Assembly: GCA_047626725.1 (NCBI GenBank)
Contig: JBLHSG010000017.1
Coordinates: 33,399 to 97,398, forward strand
DNA: 64,000 bases
Direction: 5' to 3'
From: Ascidiaceihabitans sp034111945
GTDB lineage: Bacteria; Pseudomonadota; Alphaproteobacteria; Rhodobacterales; Rhodobacteraceae
Positions 9,452 through 18,231 of the stretch are shown piece after piece. The position numbers were made by a program, and so were the translations under genes. The stretch's first letter is position 1, and every line of letters starts with the position of its first letter. The notes under the pieces are model-generated. The model had not been told where the DNA came from. It worked only from the letters and a program-made list of their open reading frames with translations, and searched no databases.

Positions 9452-10239
9452 GCGAAAACCTCAAATGGGCTGACCTTGCCATCCGCCTGAGTTCGGCGTT
9501 GGCGATGGTCGTGGTGGGAATTTGGGGCGTTTGGATGGGATCACATATTTTCCACATCCTTGTCGCCGTGATCTGCGGTTTGATGATTTGGGAACTGGTG
9601 CGCATGATCGCGCCGCGCAACGCGCCGCTTGCGTTGCAGTTGGGCACGCTAAGTGGCGTCGCGTTGATCGTGGCGATTTACGTGCCATCAGGATTTGCGT
9701 TTCCGCTGCTTTTGGCCCCGGTTTTTGTCGGGTTCGGGCAGCTAAACAAACACCGCGTTGTGTTCATGATTTTTGCCGTGATGGTGCTGCTTGCCGGATT
9801 TGGCATGATGTCAGTGCGCGACGATTTGGGCATTGGCTGGATGATGTGGCTGATCTGCGTGGTCGTGGTCACGGACGTGATGGGCTATTTTGCAGGACGC
9901 ATGATTGGGGGGCCAAAATTCTGGCCTGCCGTTAGCCCGAAAAAGACATGGGCCGGCACCGGATTTGGCTGGATCGGCGCGGCAATCGTTGGCTGGGTAT
10001 TCGCCTTGAACACCGGCGCGACGTTCGAATTGATCGGTATTTCTATTGCAATTTCAATGGCCTCACAGATGGGCGACATCGCAGAAAGCGCGATCAAACG
10101 CATGACGGATGTCAAAGATTCTAGCGCCTTGATCCCCGGACACGGCGGCGTGCTAGACCGCTTTGATGGCATGTTGGGCGCGTCGGTGTTTTTGTTGATC
10201 GTCGGCCAAATCATCGGCTTTCCACCAGGGTTGTCATGA
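9448..10239 (+). CDS. cdsA: Phosphatidate cytidylyltransferase CdsA
   Basis: Makes CDP-diacylglycerol, the branch point of phospholipid synthesis, in the inner membrane. The 263-residue protein has about eight hydrophobic segments and the C-terminal signature SQMGDIAESAIKRMTDVKDS followed by SALIPGHGGVLDRFDGML, including the metal-binding Asp residues. Start 9448 overlaps the uppS stop by ATGA, and the stop overlaps the dxr start in the same way, so uppS-cdsA-dxr form one coupled transcript. Confidence 0.95.
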   Translation: MSENLKWADLAIRLSSALAMVVVGIWGVWMGSHIFHILVAVICGLMIWELVRMIAPRNAPLALQLGTLSGVALIVAIYVPSGFAFPLLLAPVFVGFGQLNKHRVVFMIFAVMVLLAGFGMMSVRDDLGIGWMMWLICVVVVTDVMGYFAGRMIGGPKFWPAVSPKKTWAGTGFGWIGAAIVGWVFALNTGATFELIGISIAISMASQMGDIAESAIKRMTDVKDSSALIPGHGGVLDRFDGMLGASVFLLIVGQIIGFPPGLS

Positions 10240-11429
10240 CCAAACGCCGCGTCAGTATCCTTGGGGCGACGGGATCGATCGGGCAAAACACCATCGATTT
10301 AATCGCGCGGGATTTGGACAGCTATGACGTTGTTGCCCTGACCGGCGCGCGCAATATTACGCAACTTGCCGCTGATGCGATCCGCCTGCGCGCCGACATT
10401 GCGGTGACCGCGCATGACGATTTGCTGGATGATTTGCGCGCGGCCTTGGCGGGCAGTGATGTTCAGGCGGCAGCGGGGCAGGTGGCCTTGAATGACGCCG
10501 CAGCGCGCCCTGCTGATTGGGTGATGTCGGCGATTGTCGGGGCCGCTGGTTTGGCCCCCGGCATGGCGGCGTTGGCTCAGGGCGCGACATTGGCATTGGC
10601 CAACAAGGAATCGCTGGTCTGTGCGGGTGCGTTAATCAAATCGACGGCGACCAAACACAACGCGCGTATTTTGCCGGTCGACAGTGAACATTCCGCCGTT
10701 TTTCAGGCGCTGATTGGCGAAGACATCACAGCCGTTGAGCGGATCATTATCACAGCCAGTGGCGGTGCGTTTCGCGACTGGCCCATTGCGGATTTGGCGA
10801 ACGCGACGCTGGCGCAGGCATCATCGCACCCGAATTGGGACATGGGGCAGCGCATCACGATTGATTCCGCGTCGATGTTCAACAAGGCGATGGAACTGAT
10901 CGAAACCCGCGAATTTTTCGAGGTCACACCGGCGCAAATCGAAACTGTTGTGCATCCTGAATCGATGATCCACGCGCTGGTTGGCTTTAATGACGGCGCG
11001 TTGATGGCCCATGTCGGACCACCCGATATGCGCCACGCCATCGGGTTTGCGCTGCATTGGCCGATGCGCAAAACGCTCCCGGTTGAGCGGTTGGATCTGG
11101 TGAAAATCGGCGCGCTAACATTCCGTGAACCTGACGAAAACCGCTGGCCTGCGTTGCGTTTGGCGCGGGACGTGATGGAACGTGGCGGCATGGCGGGGGC
11201 GGTGTTTAACGCGGCCAAAGAAATCGCGCTGGATGGTTTTATTGGCGGTCACATTAACTTTACCCAGATGGCTGATATCGTTGCTGACGTACTGGACGTG
11301 GCCAATGGCGATCAGGGCGCGCTGAATTCTGGCCATATTGATGCCACGATGACCCTTGAAAACGTGGGCAAAGTGGACCATCTCGCACGCAAGGCCGCAC
11401 AGTCGGCGATACAAAACAGAGCAGGATAA
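10236..11429 (+). CDS. dxr: 1-deoxy-D-xylulose-5-phosphate reductoisomerase
   Basis: Second step of the MEP pathway, DXP to MEP with NADPH. The 397-residue protein starts MTKRRVSILGATGSIGQNTI with the Rossmann motif GATGSIG, then ALANKESLVCAG, DSEHSAVFQAL with metal ligands, and IDSASMFNKAMELIE. Its substrate path continues to ispD and ispF at 57-58 kb in this window, and its product pool feeds uppS next door. The start overlaps the cdsA stop (ATGA). Confidence 0.96.
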   Translation: MTKRRVSILGATGSIGQNTIDLIARDLDSYDVVALTGARNITQLAADAIRLRADIAVTAHDDLLDDLRAALAGSDVQAAAGQVALNDAAARPADWVMSAIVGAAGLAPGMAALAQGATLALANKESLVCAGALIKSTATKHNARILPVDSEHSAVFQALIGEDITAVERIIITASGGAFRDWPIADLANATLAQASSHPNWDMGQRITIDSASMFNKAMELIETREFFEVTPAQIETVVHPESMIHALVGFNDGALMAHVGPPDMRHAIGFALHWPMRKTLPVERLDLVKIGALTFREPDENRWPALRLARDVMERGGMAGAVFNAAKEIALDGFIGGHINFTQMADIVADVLDVANGDQGALNSGHIDATMTLENVGKVDHLARKAAQSAIQNRAG

Positions 11430-11434
11430 TTACG

Positions 11435-12784
11435 TTGGATATTGCAACACTGGTCGGCCAGTTTGGTGGATTTTTCTGGGTGATCCTCGCCTTTATTGTG
11501 GCGTTAAGTGTGATCGTCGCGATCCATGAATACGGCCACTACATTGTCGGTCGTTGGACAGGCATTCAGGCGGATGTGTTCAGCATCGGCTTTGGTCCCG
11601 TAATCTGGAGCCGGATGGACAAGCGCGGCACCCGCTGGCAAGTCGCAGCGCTGCCGTTGGGTGGCTATGTAAAATTCGCCGGTGATTCAAACGCAGCATC
11701 CGGCAAAGACGAAGACGCGATGGAAGAGGCCAGCGACGACCCCGAAGCCTTGCGCAAAACCATGCACGGTGCCCCGCTTTGGGCGCGCGCGTTGACCGTG
11801 GCGGCAGGTCCGGTGTTTAACTTTGTGTTTTCCGCGATGTTGTTTTTTGGTGTGGTCATGTGGTCTGGCACGCCCAGTGATCCGCTGACAGTGGCCGAAT
11901 TGCGACCGCTGCCTGATGTTCAAAGCGAACTGCGCCCAGGTGATCGTATCCTGCGGATCGAGGGCCAAGACGTGCCTAGCTTTATCGAAGGTGAAGTTCT
12001 GAAATTTGCCAATGCGCTGCCGCGTCAGGCCGAATTGGTCTACGAGGTCGAACGCGACGGTCAAACAGTGCAGGCGGTTGGTCCGTTTCTGGCCCCCGCG
12101 CGTGTTGGTGGTGTGACGCCGCGCAGTGCCGCACAAGAGGCCGGCCTAAAAGAGGGCGACGTGATCACCCATGTCGACGGCACGCGTATCTATGCGTTTG
12201 GTGATTTGGCCCGTGTGGTCGAAGCATCCGAGGGCCGTGGCCTGCCGCTGATTGTCTGGAGCGATGGCGTGTCGCGTGATCTGACGCTGACCCCGAAACG
12301 TGTTGACGAACCCCAAGACGAAGGTGGGTTTGTGACCTATTGGCGCATTGGCGTCGCATCAAGCATGGCGTTTGAGCCTGCAAACGAAAGCGTTGGTGTC
12401 TGGACCGCGATGACCGGCAGCGTGAGCCAAGTCGGGCGCATTATCAAAGGGTCGATCACTGGCCTTGGGTCGATGATTGGCGGGCAGATCAGCACCTGCA
12501 ACCTGTCAGGACCAATTGGTATCGCCCAAACGTCTGGCGCAATGGCAAGCCAAGGCATCGACAGCTTTATCTGGTTTATTGCCGTGCTTAGCACTGCGGT
12601 TGGTTTGTTGAACCTGTTCCCGATTCCCGCGCTGGATGGCGGCCATTTGGTGTTTTACGCCTTTGAGGCGGTCACGGGCCGTCCGCCAAGCGATCGTGCG
12701 TTGCGCATTTTGATGACTGTCGGTTTGACGCTGGTTCTGGGGCTGATGATGTTCTCGTTGTTCAACGATATATTCTGTCCATAA
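11435..12784 (+). CDS. rseP: Site-2 membrane metalloprotease RseP
   Basis: An intramembrane zinc protease that cuts anti-sigma factors and leftover signal peptides. The 449-residue chain has HEYGH at residues 31-35 in the first helix, a PDZ region with RVGGVTPRSAAQEAGLKEGD, and the second catalytic motif LFPIPALDGGHLVFY near residue 402. Translation appears to start at TTG (11435), 5 nt after the dxr stop, with AGCAGGA in front; no ATG or GTG lies early enough to keep the HEYGH helix intact. A terminator follows directly. Confidence 0.93.
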   Translation: MDIATLVGQFGGFFWVILAFIVALSVIVAIHEYGHYIVGRWTGIQADVFSIGFGPVIWSRMDKRGTRWQVAALPLGGYVKFAGDSNAASGKDEDAMEEASDDPEALRKTMHGAPLWARALTVAAGPVFNFVFSAMLFFGVVMWSGTPSDPLTVAELRPLPDVQSELRPGDRILRIEGQDVPSFIEGEVLKFANALPRQAELVYEVERDGQTVQAVGPFLAPARVGGVTPRSAAQEAGLKEGDVITHVDGTRIYAFGDLARVVEASEGRGLPLIVWSDGVSRDLTLTPKRVDEPQDEGGFVTYWRIGVASSMAFEPANESVGVWTAMTGSVSQVGRIIKGSITGLGSMIGGQISTCNLSGPIGIAQTSGAMASQGIDSFIWFIAVLSTAVGLLNLFPIPALDGGHLVFYAFEAVTGRPPSDRALRILMTVGLTLVLGLMMFSLFNDIFCP

Positions 12785-12793
12785 ATCAAAAGC

Positions 12794-12816
12794 GGGGCGC
12801 AGATATCTTGCGCCCC
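12794..12816 (+). terminator. Terminator after rseP
   Basis: An 8-bp perfect stem, GGGGCGCA (12794-12801) with TGCGCCCC (12809-12816), and a 7-nt loop, followed by ATTCTT. It lies 10 nt after the rseP stop and separates rseP from the small ORF and bamA, so part of the envelope transcript probably ends here. Confidence 0.65.
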
Positions 12817-12889
12817 ATTCTTGCCACATTTGGTTCAAATTCGGACCACATTTGCGGGTTAGGGTTTCTTTAACAAAAGGAATCCAACC

Positions 12890-13015
12890 ATGCAGACCAT
12901 CCAAAGCGGTTATCGCGGCCTTAGCCTTCTCGTCGATCTGAACTGGGATCGTGCCCTTTATATGGGTGCTTTGTCTGCCGGTCTTTGGCTTGGCGTATGG
13001 ATGAGCGGTATCTAA
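12890..13015 (+). CDS. 41-residue membrane microprotein between rseP and bamA
   Basis: An ATG at 12890 with a strong ribosome site (AAAAGGA, spacing about 8) opens a 41-codon frame beginning MQTIQSGYRGLSLLVDLNWD and ending in one hydrophobic helix around ALYMGALSAGLWLGVWMSGI. I do not recognise the family. The polar N-terminus followed by a single helix suggests a small inner-membrane protein with its C-terminus at the periplasmic face, which is inference. Hairpins on both sides (12794-12816 and 13065-13086) make it a one-gene transcript inside the envelope cluster. Too short for standard gene finders. Confidence 0.6.
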   Translation: MQTIQSGYRGLSLLVDLNWDRALYMGALSAGLWLGVWMSGI

Positions 13016-13064
13016 CCGACGCGTCTTTAGCAGACACGCCCACCACATCTTGTGAAAATTAAGT

Positions 13065-13086
13065 GCCCAGACCACCGTGTCTGGGC
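13065..13086 (+). terminator. Terminator after the 41-residue ORF
   Basis: An 8-bp stem, GCCCAGAC (13065-13072) with GTCTGGGC (13079-13086), and a 6-nt loop, followed by CGTTGTCGTTTT. It lies 50 nt after the small ORF and 73 nt before bamA. Confidence 0.6.
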
Positions 13087-13159
13087 CGTTGTCGTTTTGA
13101 CAACCCTGCGTAATCTCGGTACTCAGAATGAAATAGATGTCTGAAGGTGGGGGCAAACC

Positions 13160-15511
13160 ATGAGACTGGGGTTTTCGAAAAATAGTGCAGGCAAAAGCAT
13201 TGCATCAACAGGTGCGCAGGCGATGTTGCGCGCATTAGGTATTTTGTTTTTGATTTCAGCGGTTTGGGTGATCCAATCCTCAGCGGCTGAAGCGCAAAAT
13301 TTCAAATTCAATCGGGTTGTCATTGATGGCAACGCCCGGATTGGTGATTCAGCGATCATTTCTCAGGCGGGAATCGCGCGGGGCCAAACGGTGTCTGCGG
13401 GTGAATTGAACGACGCATATCAACGTTTGCAAAACAGCGGTTTGTTCGAAAGCGTCGAAATTGCACCTGCTGGCAACACATTGCGCATTAAGGTTGTGGA
13501 ATTCCCCACCATCAACCGTGTTAGTTTCGAAGGAAACCGTCGCATCAAAGACGAAGCGATGAGCGCCTTGGTAACATCCGCTGAACGCCGCGTGTTTAAC
13601 CCGTCCGTGGCCGAAACCGACGCGGCTGCAATCGCCGCTGCATACACCAACGATGGTCGTCTTTCTGCCCGTGTCACACCACGCATTATCAAACGGTCTG
13701 ACAACCGCGTCGATCTGATCTTTGAAATCTTCGAAGGTGACGTTGTCGAAATTGAACGCCTTAGCTTTGTCGGGAACCGCATCTATTCGGATCGCCGTTT
13801 GCGTCGTGTTCTAGATACCAAACAAGCCGGCCTGTTCCGTGCATTGGTGCGCAAAGACACATTTGTCGAAGACCGCATTGAATTCGACAAACAGGTTTTG
13901 CGCGACTTTTATCTGTCGCGTGGCTATATCGATTTCCGCACAAACGCTGTGAATGCAGAACTGGCCCAAGAACGTGACGGCTATTTTGTGGCCTTCAACG
14001 TCCAAGAGGGACAGCAGTTCAAATTTGGCGAGATCACAACAACATCCGACATCAATTCAGTTGATGCAGACGAATATCAAAAGATCGTCCGTATCCGCTC
14101 TGATATGGTATATTCGCCGACTTTGATCGAACAGGAAATTGCGCGCATGGAACGCCTTGCCACCAAACAAGGTGTCGATTTCCTGCGTGTCGAACCACGT
14201 ATCAACCGCAACGACCGTGAATTGACGTTGGACATCGAATTTGTCCTGTCGCGCGGCCCACGTGTGTTTGTTGAACGTATCGATATCGAAGGCAACACAA
14301 CCACATTGGATCAGGTTATCCGCCGTCAGTTTGATTCTGCCGAAGGTGACCCCCTGAACCCACGCGAAATTCGCGAAGCCGCGGAACGTATTCGCGCGTT
14401 GGATTTCTTTGAAACCGCACAAGTGAATGCACGCGAAGGATCAGCACCTGATCAGGTTATCGTCGATGTTGACGTTGTCGAAAAACCAACGGGTTCCTTG
14501 AACTTTGGTGGCTCTTTCTCGGCAAGTGACGGTTTTGGCTTGGCAATCAGTTTTGTTGAAAAGAACTTTGTCGGACGGGGCCAAGAATTGAGCCTAGAGG
14601 TTTCAACGGCTGAATCTGCACAAAACTACAGCTTTAACTTTGCGGAACCTGCATTGTTGGGCCGTGATCTGCGGTTTGCATTGGCGATGAACTTTGGCAC
14701 CACAAACAGCACCTATGCGACCTACGATACCGAACGCATCTTGTTCCAACCCAGCCTGACATTCCCGCTGGGCGAAAGCAGCCGTTTGCAGTTGCGCTAC
14801 ACTGCTGAGCGGATCGACGTTCTGGAGCGCGCAGGAACAACAAGCGGCTCCATTATCGACCTAGATATCGCAGCCGGTCCGCAAACATCATCGGCCTTGG
14901 GCTATCAATACACCTACGATTCACGGACCACCGGTTTGGACCTTGATCGCGGTTTCTTGTTCCAGTTCGGTCAGGATTTTGCAGGCGTAGGCGGCGACAG
15001 CAGCTACGTCAAATCAACGGCCAAAGTTGTGGCACAGCGCAAAGTGTTCAACGAAGAAATCACCTTGCGGGCCACATTCGAGGCAGGCGCTTTGACCTGG
15101 CTGAGCGGCACCAACCGTGCGGTGGATCGTTTCGTGCTGTCTTCACAAACCTTGCGCGGTTTTGAAACCGGCGGCATTGGCCCACGCGACTCGGTCAACG
15201 GCGATACATTGGGCGGCAACCTGTTTGCTGTAGCCCGCCTCGAGGCGGAATTCCCGCTGGGCTTGCCTGCAGAATACGGCATTCGCGGCGCGGTGTTCTA
15301 TGACGTTGGCAACCTTTGGGACCTGAGCGATGTGGCCCTTGGCGGCGCAGCTGTGAGCGGCACCAGCGGATCGCTTCGCCATGTCATCGGCTTTGGCGTT
15401 TTGTGGGAAACACCGGTTGGGCCACTGCGGTTCAACTTTACCGACGCGATCAAAAAAGAAGACTTTGACCGCGAGCAAAGCTTTGATCTGACGTTGTCCA
15501 CCAAATTCTAA
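13160..15511 (+). CDS. bamA: Outer membrane protein assembly factor BamA
   Basis: Central Omp85 subunit of the BAM machine, which inserts beta-barrel proteins into the outer membrane. The 783-residue precursor has a long basic N-terminus followed by a hydrophobic signal segment ending around SSAAEA (residue 44). Five POTRA repeats follow (for example FNRVVIDGNARIGDSAIISQ), then the barrel with TGSLNFGGSFSASDGFGLAI, the LRGF-type motif QTLRGFETGGIGPRD, and a final strand ending FDLTLSTKF with the C-terminal Phe required for assembly. The start follows GGTGGGG. The skp-like gene comes directly after. Confidence 0.97.
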   Translation: MRLGFSKNSAGKSIASTGAQAMLRALGILFLISAVWVIQSSAAEAQNFKFNRVVIDGNARIGDSAIISQAGIARGQTVSAGELNDAYQRLQNSGLFESVEIAPAGNTLRIKVVEFPTINRVSFEGNRRIKDEAMSALVTSAERRVFNPSVAETDAAAIAAAYTNDGRLSARVTPRIIKRSDNRVDLIFEIFEGDVVEIERLSFVGNRIYSDRRLRRVLDTKQAGLFRALVRKDTFVEDRIEFDKQVLRDFYLSRGYIDFRTNAVNAELAQERDGYFVAFNVQEGQQFKFGEITTTSDINSVDADEYQKIVRIRSDMVYSPTLIEQEIARMERLATKQGVDFLRVEPRINRNDRELTLDIEFVLSRGPRVFVERIDIEGNTTTLDQVIRRQFDSAEGDPLNPREIREAAERIRALDFFETAQVNAREGSAPDQVIVDVDVVEKPTGSLNFGGSFSASDGFGLAISFVEKNFVGRGQELSLEVSTAESAQNYSFNFAEPALLGRDLRFALAMNFGTTNSTYATYDTERILFQPSLTFPLGESSRLQLRYTAERIDVLERAGTTSGSIIDLDIAAGPQTSSALGYQYTYDSRTTGLDLDRGFLFQFGQDFAGVGGDSSYVKSTAKVVAQRKVFNEEITLRATFEAGALTWLSGTNRAVDRFVLSSQTLRGFETGGIGPRDSVNGDTLGGNLFAVARLEAEFPLGLPAEYGIRGAVFYDVGNLWDLSDVALGGAAVSGTSGSLRHVIGFGVLWETPVGPLRFNFTDAIKKEDFDREQSFDLTLSTKF

Positions 15512-15530
15512 TTTAGCGATGGGACAAGCC

Positions 15531-16109
15531 ATGTGGCGCGCGCTTTTTATGTCGGTAGTGATGGCCCTTGGGGGCCTGTCATTATCGGCATCAGTCGCAC
15601 AGGCCCAATCAAGCGAGGTCGTGCGCAGCCCGATTTTGGTGGTCGACAGCGAAGTGTTGTACAGCGGCAGTGCGTTTGGCCTGCGGGTGTTACGGGATCA
15701 AGAACGCCTTAGCGCGGAATTGGTCGCAGAAAACCTTAGAATTGAACAAGAATTATCGGCCGAAGAACTGTCTTTGACCGAACAGCGCGCCAGCACGGCA
15801 GCTGCCGAATTCAGATTGTTGGCCGATCGTTTTGATACCAAAGTGCAAGCCACCAGATCGCGCCAGCTGGGCAAAACCCAAGCCCTGACACAGCTGTTAG
15901 ATCAACAACGCGTCACGTTTTTTCAAACCGCCGGTGCGGTACTTGAGGATCTGATGCGCGAGGCAGGGGCGGCTGTATTATTGGACCGTCGGGATGTGTT
16001 TTTCAGCGCCGATACGGTCGATATCACCCGCGCGGCTATATTACGGATTGACGCATCTCTGGGCGAAGGCACGCCACTGGCATCCCCTTCAAACCCGCCT
16101 CAAGACTAG
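15531..16109 (+). CDS. OmpH/Skp-like periplasmic chaperone
   Basis: A 192-residue protein with a signal peptide (MWRALFMSVVMALGGLSLSA, then SVAQAQ) followed by a largely helical, charged region (LSAELVAENLRIEQELSAEE and onward). This is the pattern of OmpH/Skp chaperones that carry unfolded outer-membrane proteins to BamA. The upstream ATG at 15519 would add four residues, but GGGAC sits correctly only for the ATG at 15531. It lies 19 nt after bamA, the usual place for skp. The C-terminal 30 residues are proline-rich and probably disordered. Confidence 0.82.
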   Translation: MWRALFMSVVMALGGLSLSASVAQAQSSEVVRSPILVVDSEVLYSGSAFGLRVLRDQERLSAELVAENLRIEQELSAEELSLTEQRASTAAAEFRLLADRFDTKVQATRSRQLGKTQALTQLLDQQRVTFFQTAGAVLEDLMREAGAAVLLDRRDVFFSADTVDITRAAILRIDASLGEGTPLASPSNPPQD

Positions 16110-16184
16110 GGCGTCCTTGCCCATGTGGGTTTGGGTTGTTAGTCAGTTGAGAGTATTTTATCCAAGATAAGAAGAGAGCAGGCC

Positions 16185-16649
16185 ATGAGTTCCGAGCTTC
16201 TGAGCGCAGACATCCAATTGATCCAGCGTATTTTACCACACCGCTATCCATTTCTGCTGGTTGATAAAGTCCTTGATATTGATGGCATAAAATCAGCGCG
16301 TGGTATTAAAAACGTCACCATGAACGAACCGCATTTTCAGGGTCACTTTCCGGGCAAGCCGATCATGCCGGGCGTGACAATTATCGAAGCAATGGCACAA
16401 ACCGCAGCCGTGATGGTGGGCACTGCACTGGATATGGCAGACAAGGAAATGCTGGTTTATTTTATGGCCATCGATGGCTGTAAATTCCGCCGCATGGTTG
16501 TTCCGGGTGATGTTCTGGAATTGAAATTGACGACAGTGCGCGGCAAGCCGGGCGGCAAAGTCTGGAAATTCTCGGGCGTGGCTGAAGTCGAGGGCGAAAT
16601 GGCCTGTGAAGCCCAGTTTACGGCCATGATGGACATCCCAAAGGAGTAA
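16185..16649 (+). CDS. fabZ: 3-hydroxyacyl-ACP dehydratase FabZ
   Basis: Hot-dog-fold dehydratase of fatty acid elongation, acting on beta-hydroxyacyl-ACP in competition with lipid A acylation. The 154-residue protein has LPHRYPFLLVDKVLDIDG, the catalytic helix region EPHFQGHFPGKPIMPGVTII with its His, and EAMAQTAAVM. It comes 75 nt after the skp-like gene and is linked to lpxA, the normal neighbour. In many proteobacteria lpxD lies between skp and fabZ; it is absent here. Confidence 0.96.
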   Translation: MSSELLSADIQLIQRILPHRYPFLLVDKVLDIDGIKSARGIKNVTMNEPHFQGHFPGKPIMPGVTIIEAMAQTAAVMVGTALDMADKEMLVYFMAIDGCKFRRMVVPGDVLELKLTTVRGKPGGKVWKFSGVAEVEGEMACEAQFTAMMDIPKE

Positions 16650-16655
16650 ACGCCT

Positions 16656-17438
16656 GTGAGCAATATTCACCCCTCAGCCGTGATCGAAACTGGCGCGCAG
16701 ATTGATCCGACAGCCTTGGTTGGCCCGTTTTGTGTGGTTGGTCCTGAAGTCGTGCTTGGCCCCAATGTTGAGCTGAAAAGCCACGTTGTTGTGACCGGCC
16801 AGACCGAAGTGGGTGAGGGGACAGTGATTTTTTCTTTTGCCGTGATTGGTGAAATTCCGCAGGATCTAAAATTCAAAGGTGAACAGTCGCGCCTTGTGAT
16901 TGGCAAACGTAACCGCATCCGCGAACACGTGACAATGAACGCAGGCACCGAAGGTGGCGGTGGTATCACACGCATTGGCGATGACGGATTGTTCATGGCC
17001 GGCTGTCACATCGCCCATGATGCGGTCATTGGTGATCGGGTTATTTTGGTGAATTCTGTCGCTGTGGCCGGACACTGTGTCCTTGAAGACGACGTGATCG
17101 TTGGCGGTCTGGCGGGCATCCATCAGTTTGTGCGTATCGGACGTGGTGCCATTATTGGCGCGGTGACGATGGTGACAAACGACGTGATCCCCTACGGTCT
17201 GGTTCAGGCACCACGGGGTGATCTGGACGGCTTGAATTTGGTTGGTTTGAAACGCCGTGGGGTGGCGCGCGCCGACATCACAGCGTTGCGCGCGGCCTTT
17301 CAAATGTTGGCGCAAGGCGAGGGCACTTTCCATGATCGCGCCGAACGTTTGGGCGCTGAAACAGAAAGCGCATATGTCAAAGAGATCGCAGATTTTGTGT
17401 TGGGCGACAGTGACCGTTCTTTCCTGACGCCGCGCTGA
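16656..17438 (+). CDS. lpxA: UDP-N-acetylglucosamine acyltransferase LpxA
   Basis: First step of lipid A synthesis, moving a hydroxyacyl chain from ACP to O-3 of UDP-GlcNAc. The 260-residue protein starts with GTG at 16656; AAGGAG (16641-16646), at the end of fabZ, is the ribosome site. The N-terminal two-thirds is a left-handed beta-helix of hexapeptide repeats (IDPTALVGPFCVVGPEVVLG). The catalytic His lies in MAGCHIAHDAVIGD and the C-terminal helical domain contains LNLVGLKRRGV. The TGATG junction couples it to lpxI. Confidence 0.96.
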   Translation: MSNIHPSAVIETGAQIDPTALVGPFCVVGPEVVLGPNVELKSHVVVTGQTEVGEGTVIFSFAVIGEIPQDLKFKGEQSRLVIGKRNRIREHVTMNAGTEGGGGITRIGDDGLFMAGCHIAHDAVIGDRVILVNSVAVAGHCVLEDDVIVGGLAGIHQFVRIGRGAIIGAVTMVTNDVIPYGLVQAPRGDLDGLNLVGLKRRGVARADITALRAAFQMLAQGEGTFHDRAERLGAETESAYVKEIADFVLGDSDRSFLTPR

Positions 17439-18229
17439 TGCTGGCGCTGATTTGTGGCACCGGTGATTTGCCCGCAAAAATTGCCACTGCGCAGAAAGAC
17501 GCGCCTCTGATCTGTGTTCTGGATGGGTTTGACCCCACGGGGCTTGACGTCGATTTGCATTTTTCACTGGAAACGCTTGGCTCGTTTCTGATTGAATTGG
17601 GGCATCGCGGCGTGACCGAGGTTTGTTTTTGTGGTGGAATTGAACGACCGCAGATTGACCCCGCCAAACTAGACGCAAACACCGCACCGCTGGTGCCGTT
17701 GTTGATGGGCGCTTTAAAATCTGGTGACGATGCTGCGCTGCGTGCGATCATGGGCCTGTTTGAACAAACTGGTTTTACGGTGCGCGCCGCACATGAATTG
17801 GCCCCTGAATTGATCGCGCAACCGGGTGTGTTGTCGGAAAAATGGCCTGATGCGCAAATGCGCACGGATGCCAAATTGGGCGCTGATGTGCTGGCCGCAT
17901 TGGCCCCGATGGATGTGGGCCAAGCCTGCGTGACAGGTGGCGGCCAATTGCTGGGCGTGGAAACGATCGGCGGCACAGACCACTTGATCGCAAGCCTGCC
18001 CAAGGCCTCGCAAATCGCCCAAGGCGTGTTGGTCAAAGGCCCCAAAATCGGCCAAGACACCCGCGCAGATATGCCAACAATTGGCGCGCGCACAGTGGAA
18101 AAAGTAATCGAGGCGGGCCTTGCAGGCATCGTGATCGACGCCGGTGACGTTTTATTGCTCGACGCGGATCGCTGCGTTTCACTGGCCAATGCTGCGGGCA
18201 TCGTCCTGTGGTCGCGCACGGGCGAATAG
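17438..18229 (+). CDS. lpxI: UDP-2,3-diacylglucosamine pyrophosphatase LpxI
   Basis: Cleaves UDP-2,3-diacylglucosamine to lipid X, replacing LpxH in alphaproteobacteria. The 263-residue protein begins MLALICGTGDLPAKIATAQK and contains EVCFCGGIERPQID and the C-terminal DUF1009 segment PTIGARTVEKVIEAGLAGIV followed by IDAGDVLLLD. It shares one base with the lpxA stop and is 2 nt from lpxB, so lpxA-lpxI-lpxB are translated as a unit that makes tetra-acyl disaccharide precursor. Confidence 0.94.
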   Translation: MLALICGTGDLPAKIATAQKDAPLICVLDGFDPTGLDVDLHFSLETLGSFLIELGHRGVTEVCFCGGIERPQIDPAKLDANTAPLVPLLMGALKSGDDAALRAIMGLFEQTGFTVRAAHELAPELIAQPGVLSEKWPDAQMRTDAKLGADVLAALAPMDVGQACVTGGGQLLGVETIGGTDHLIASLPKASQIAQGVLVKGPKIGQDTRADMPTIGARTVEKVIEAGLAGIVIDAGDVLLLDADRCVSLANAAGIVLWSRTGE

Positions 18230-18231
18230 CG

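Noticed and set aside
11687..12136. Long antisense frame within rseP, and similar long antisense frames in ligA, guaA and the ABC ATPase
   Set aside because: Long shadow frames are common opposite GC-biased coding sequence; they lack ribosome sites and family motifs.
13065..13086. Hairpin before bamA as a sigma-factor or stress operator
   Set aside because: Stem length, loop size and following T-rich stretch fit an intrinsic terminator better.
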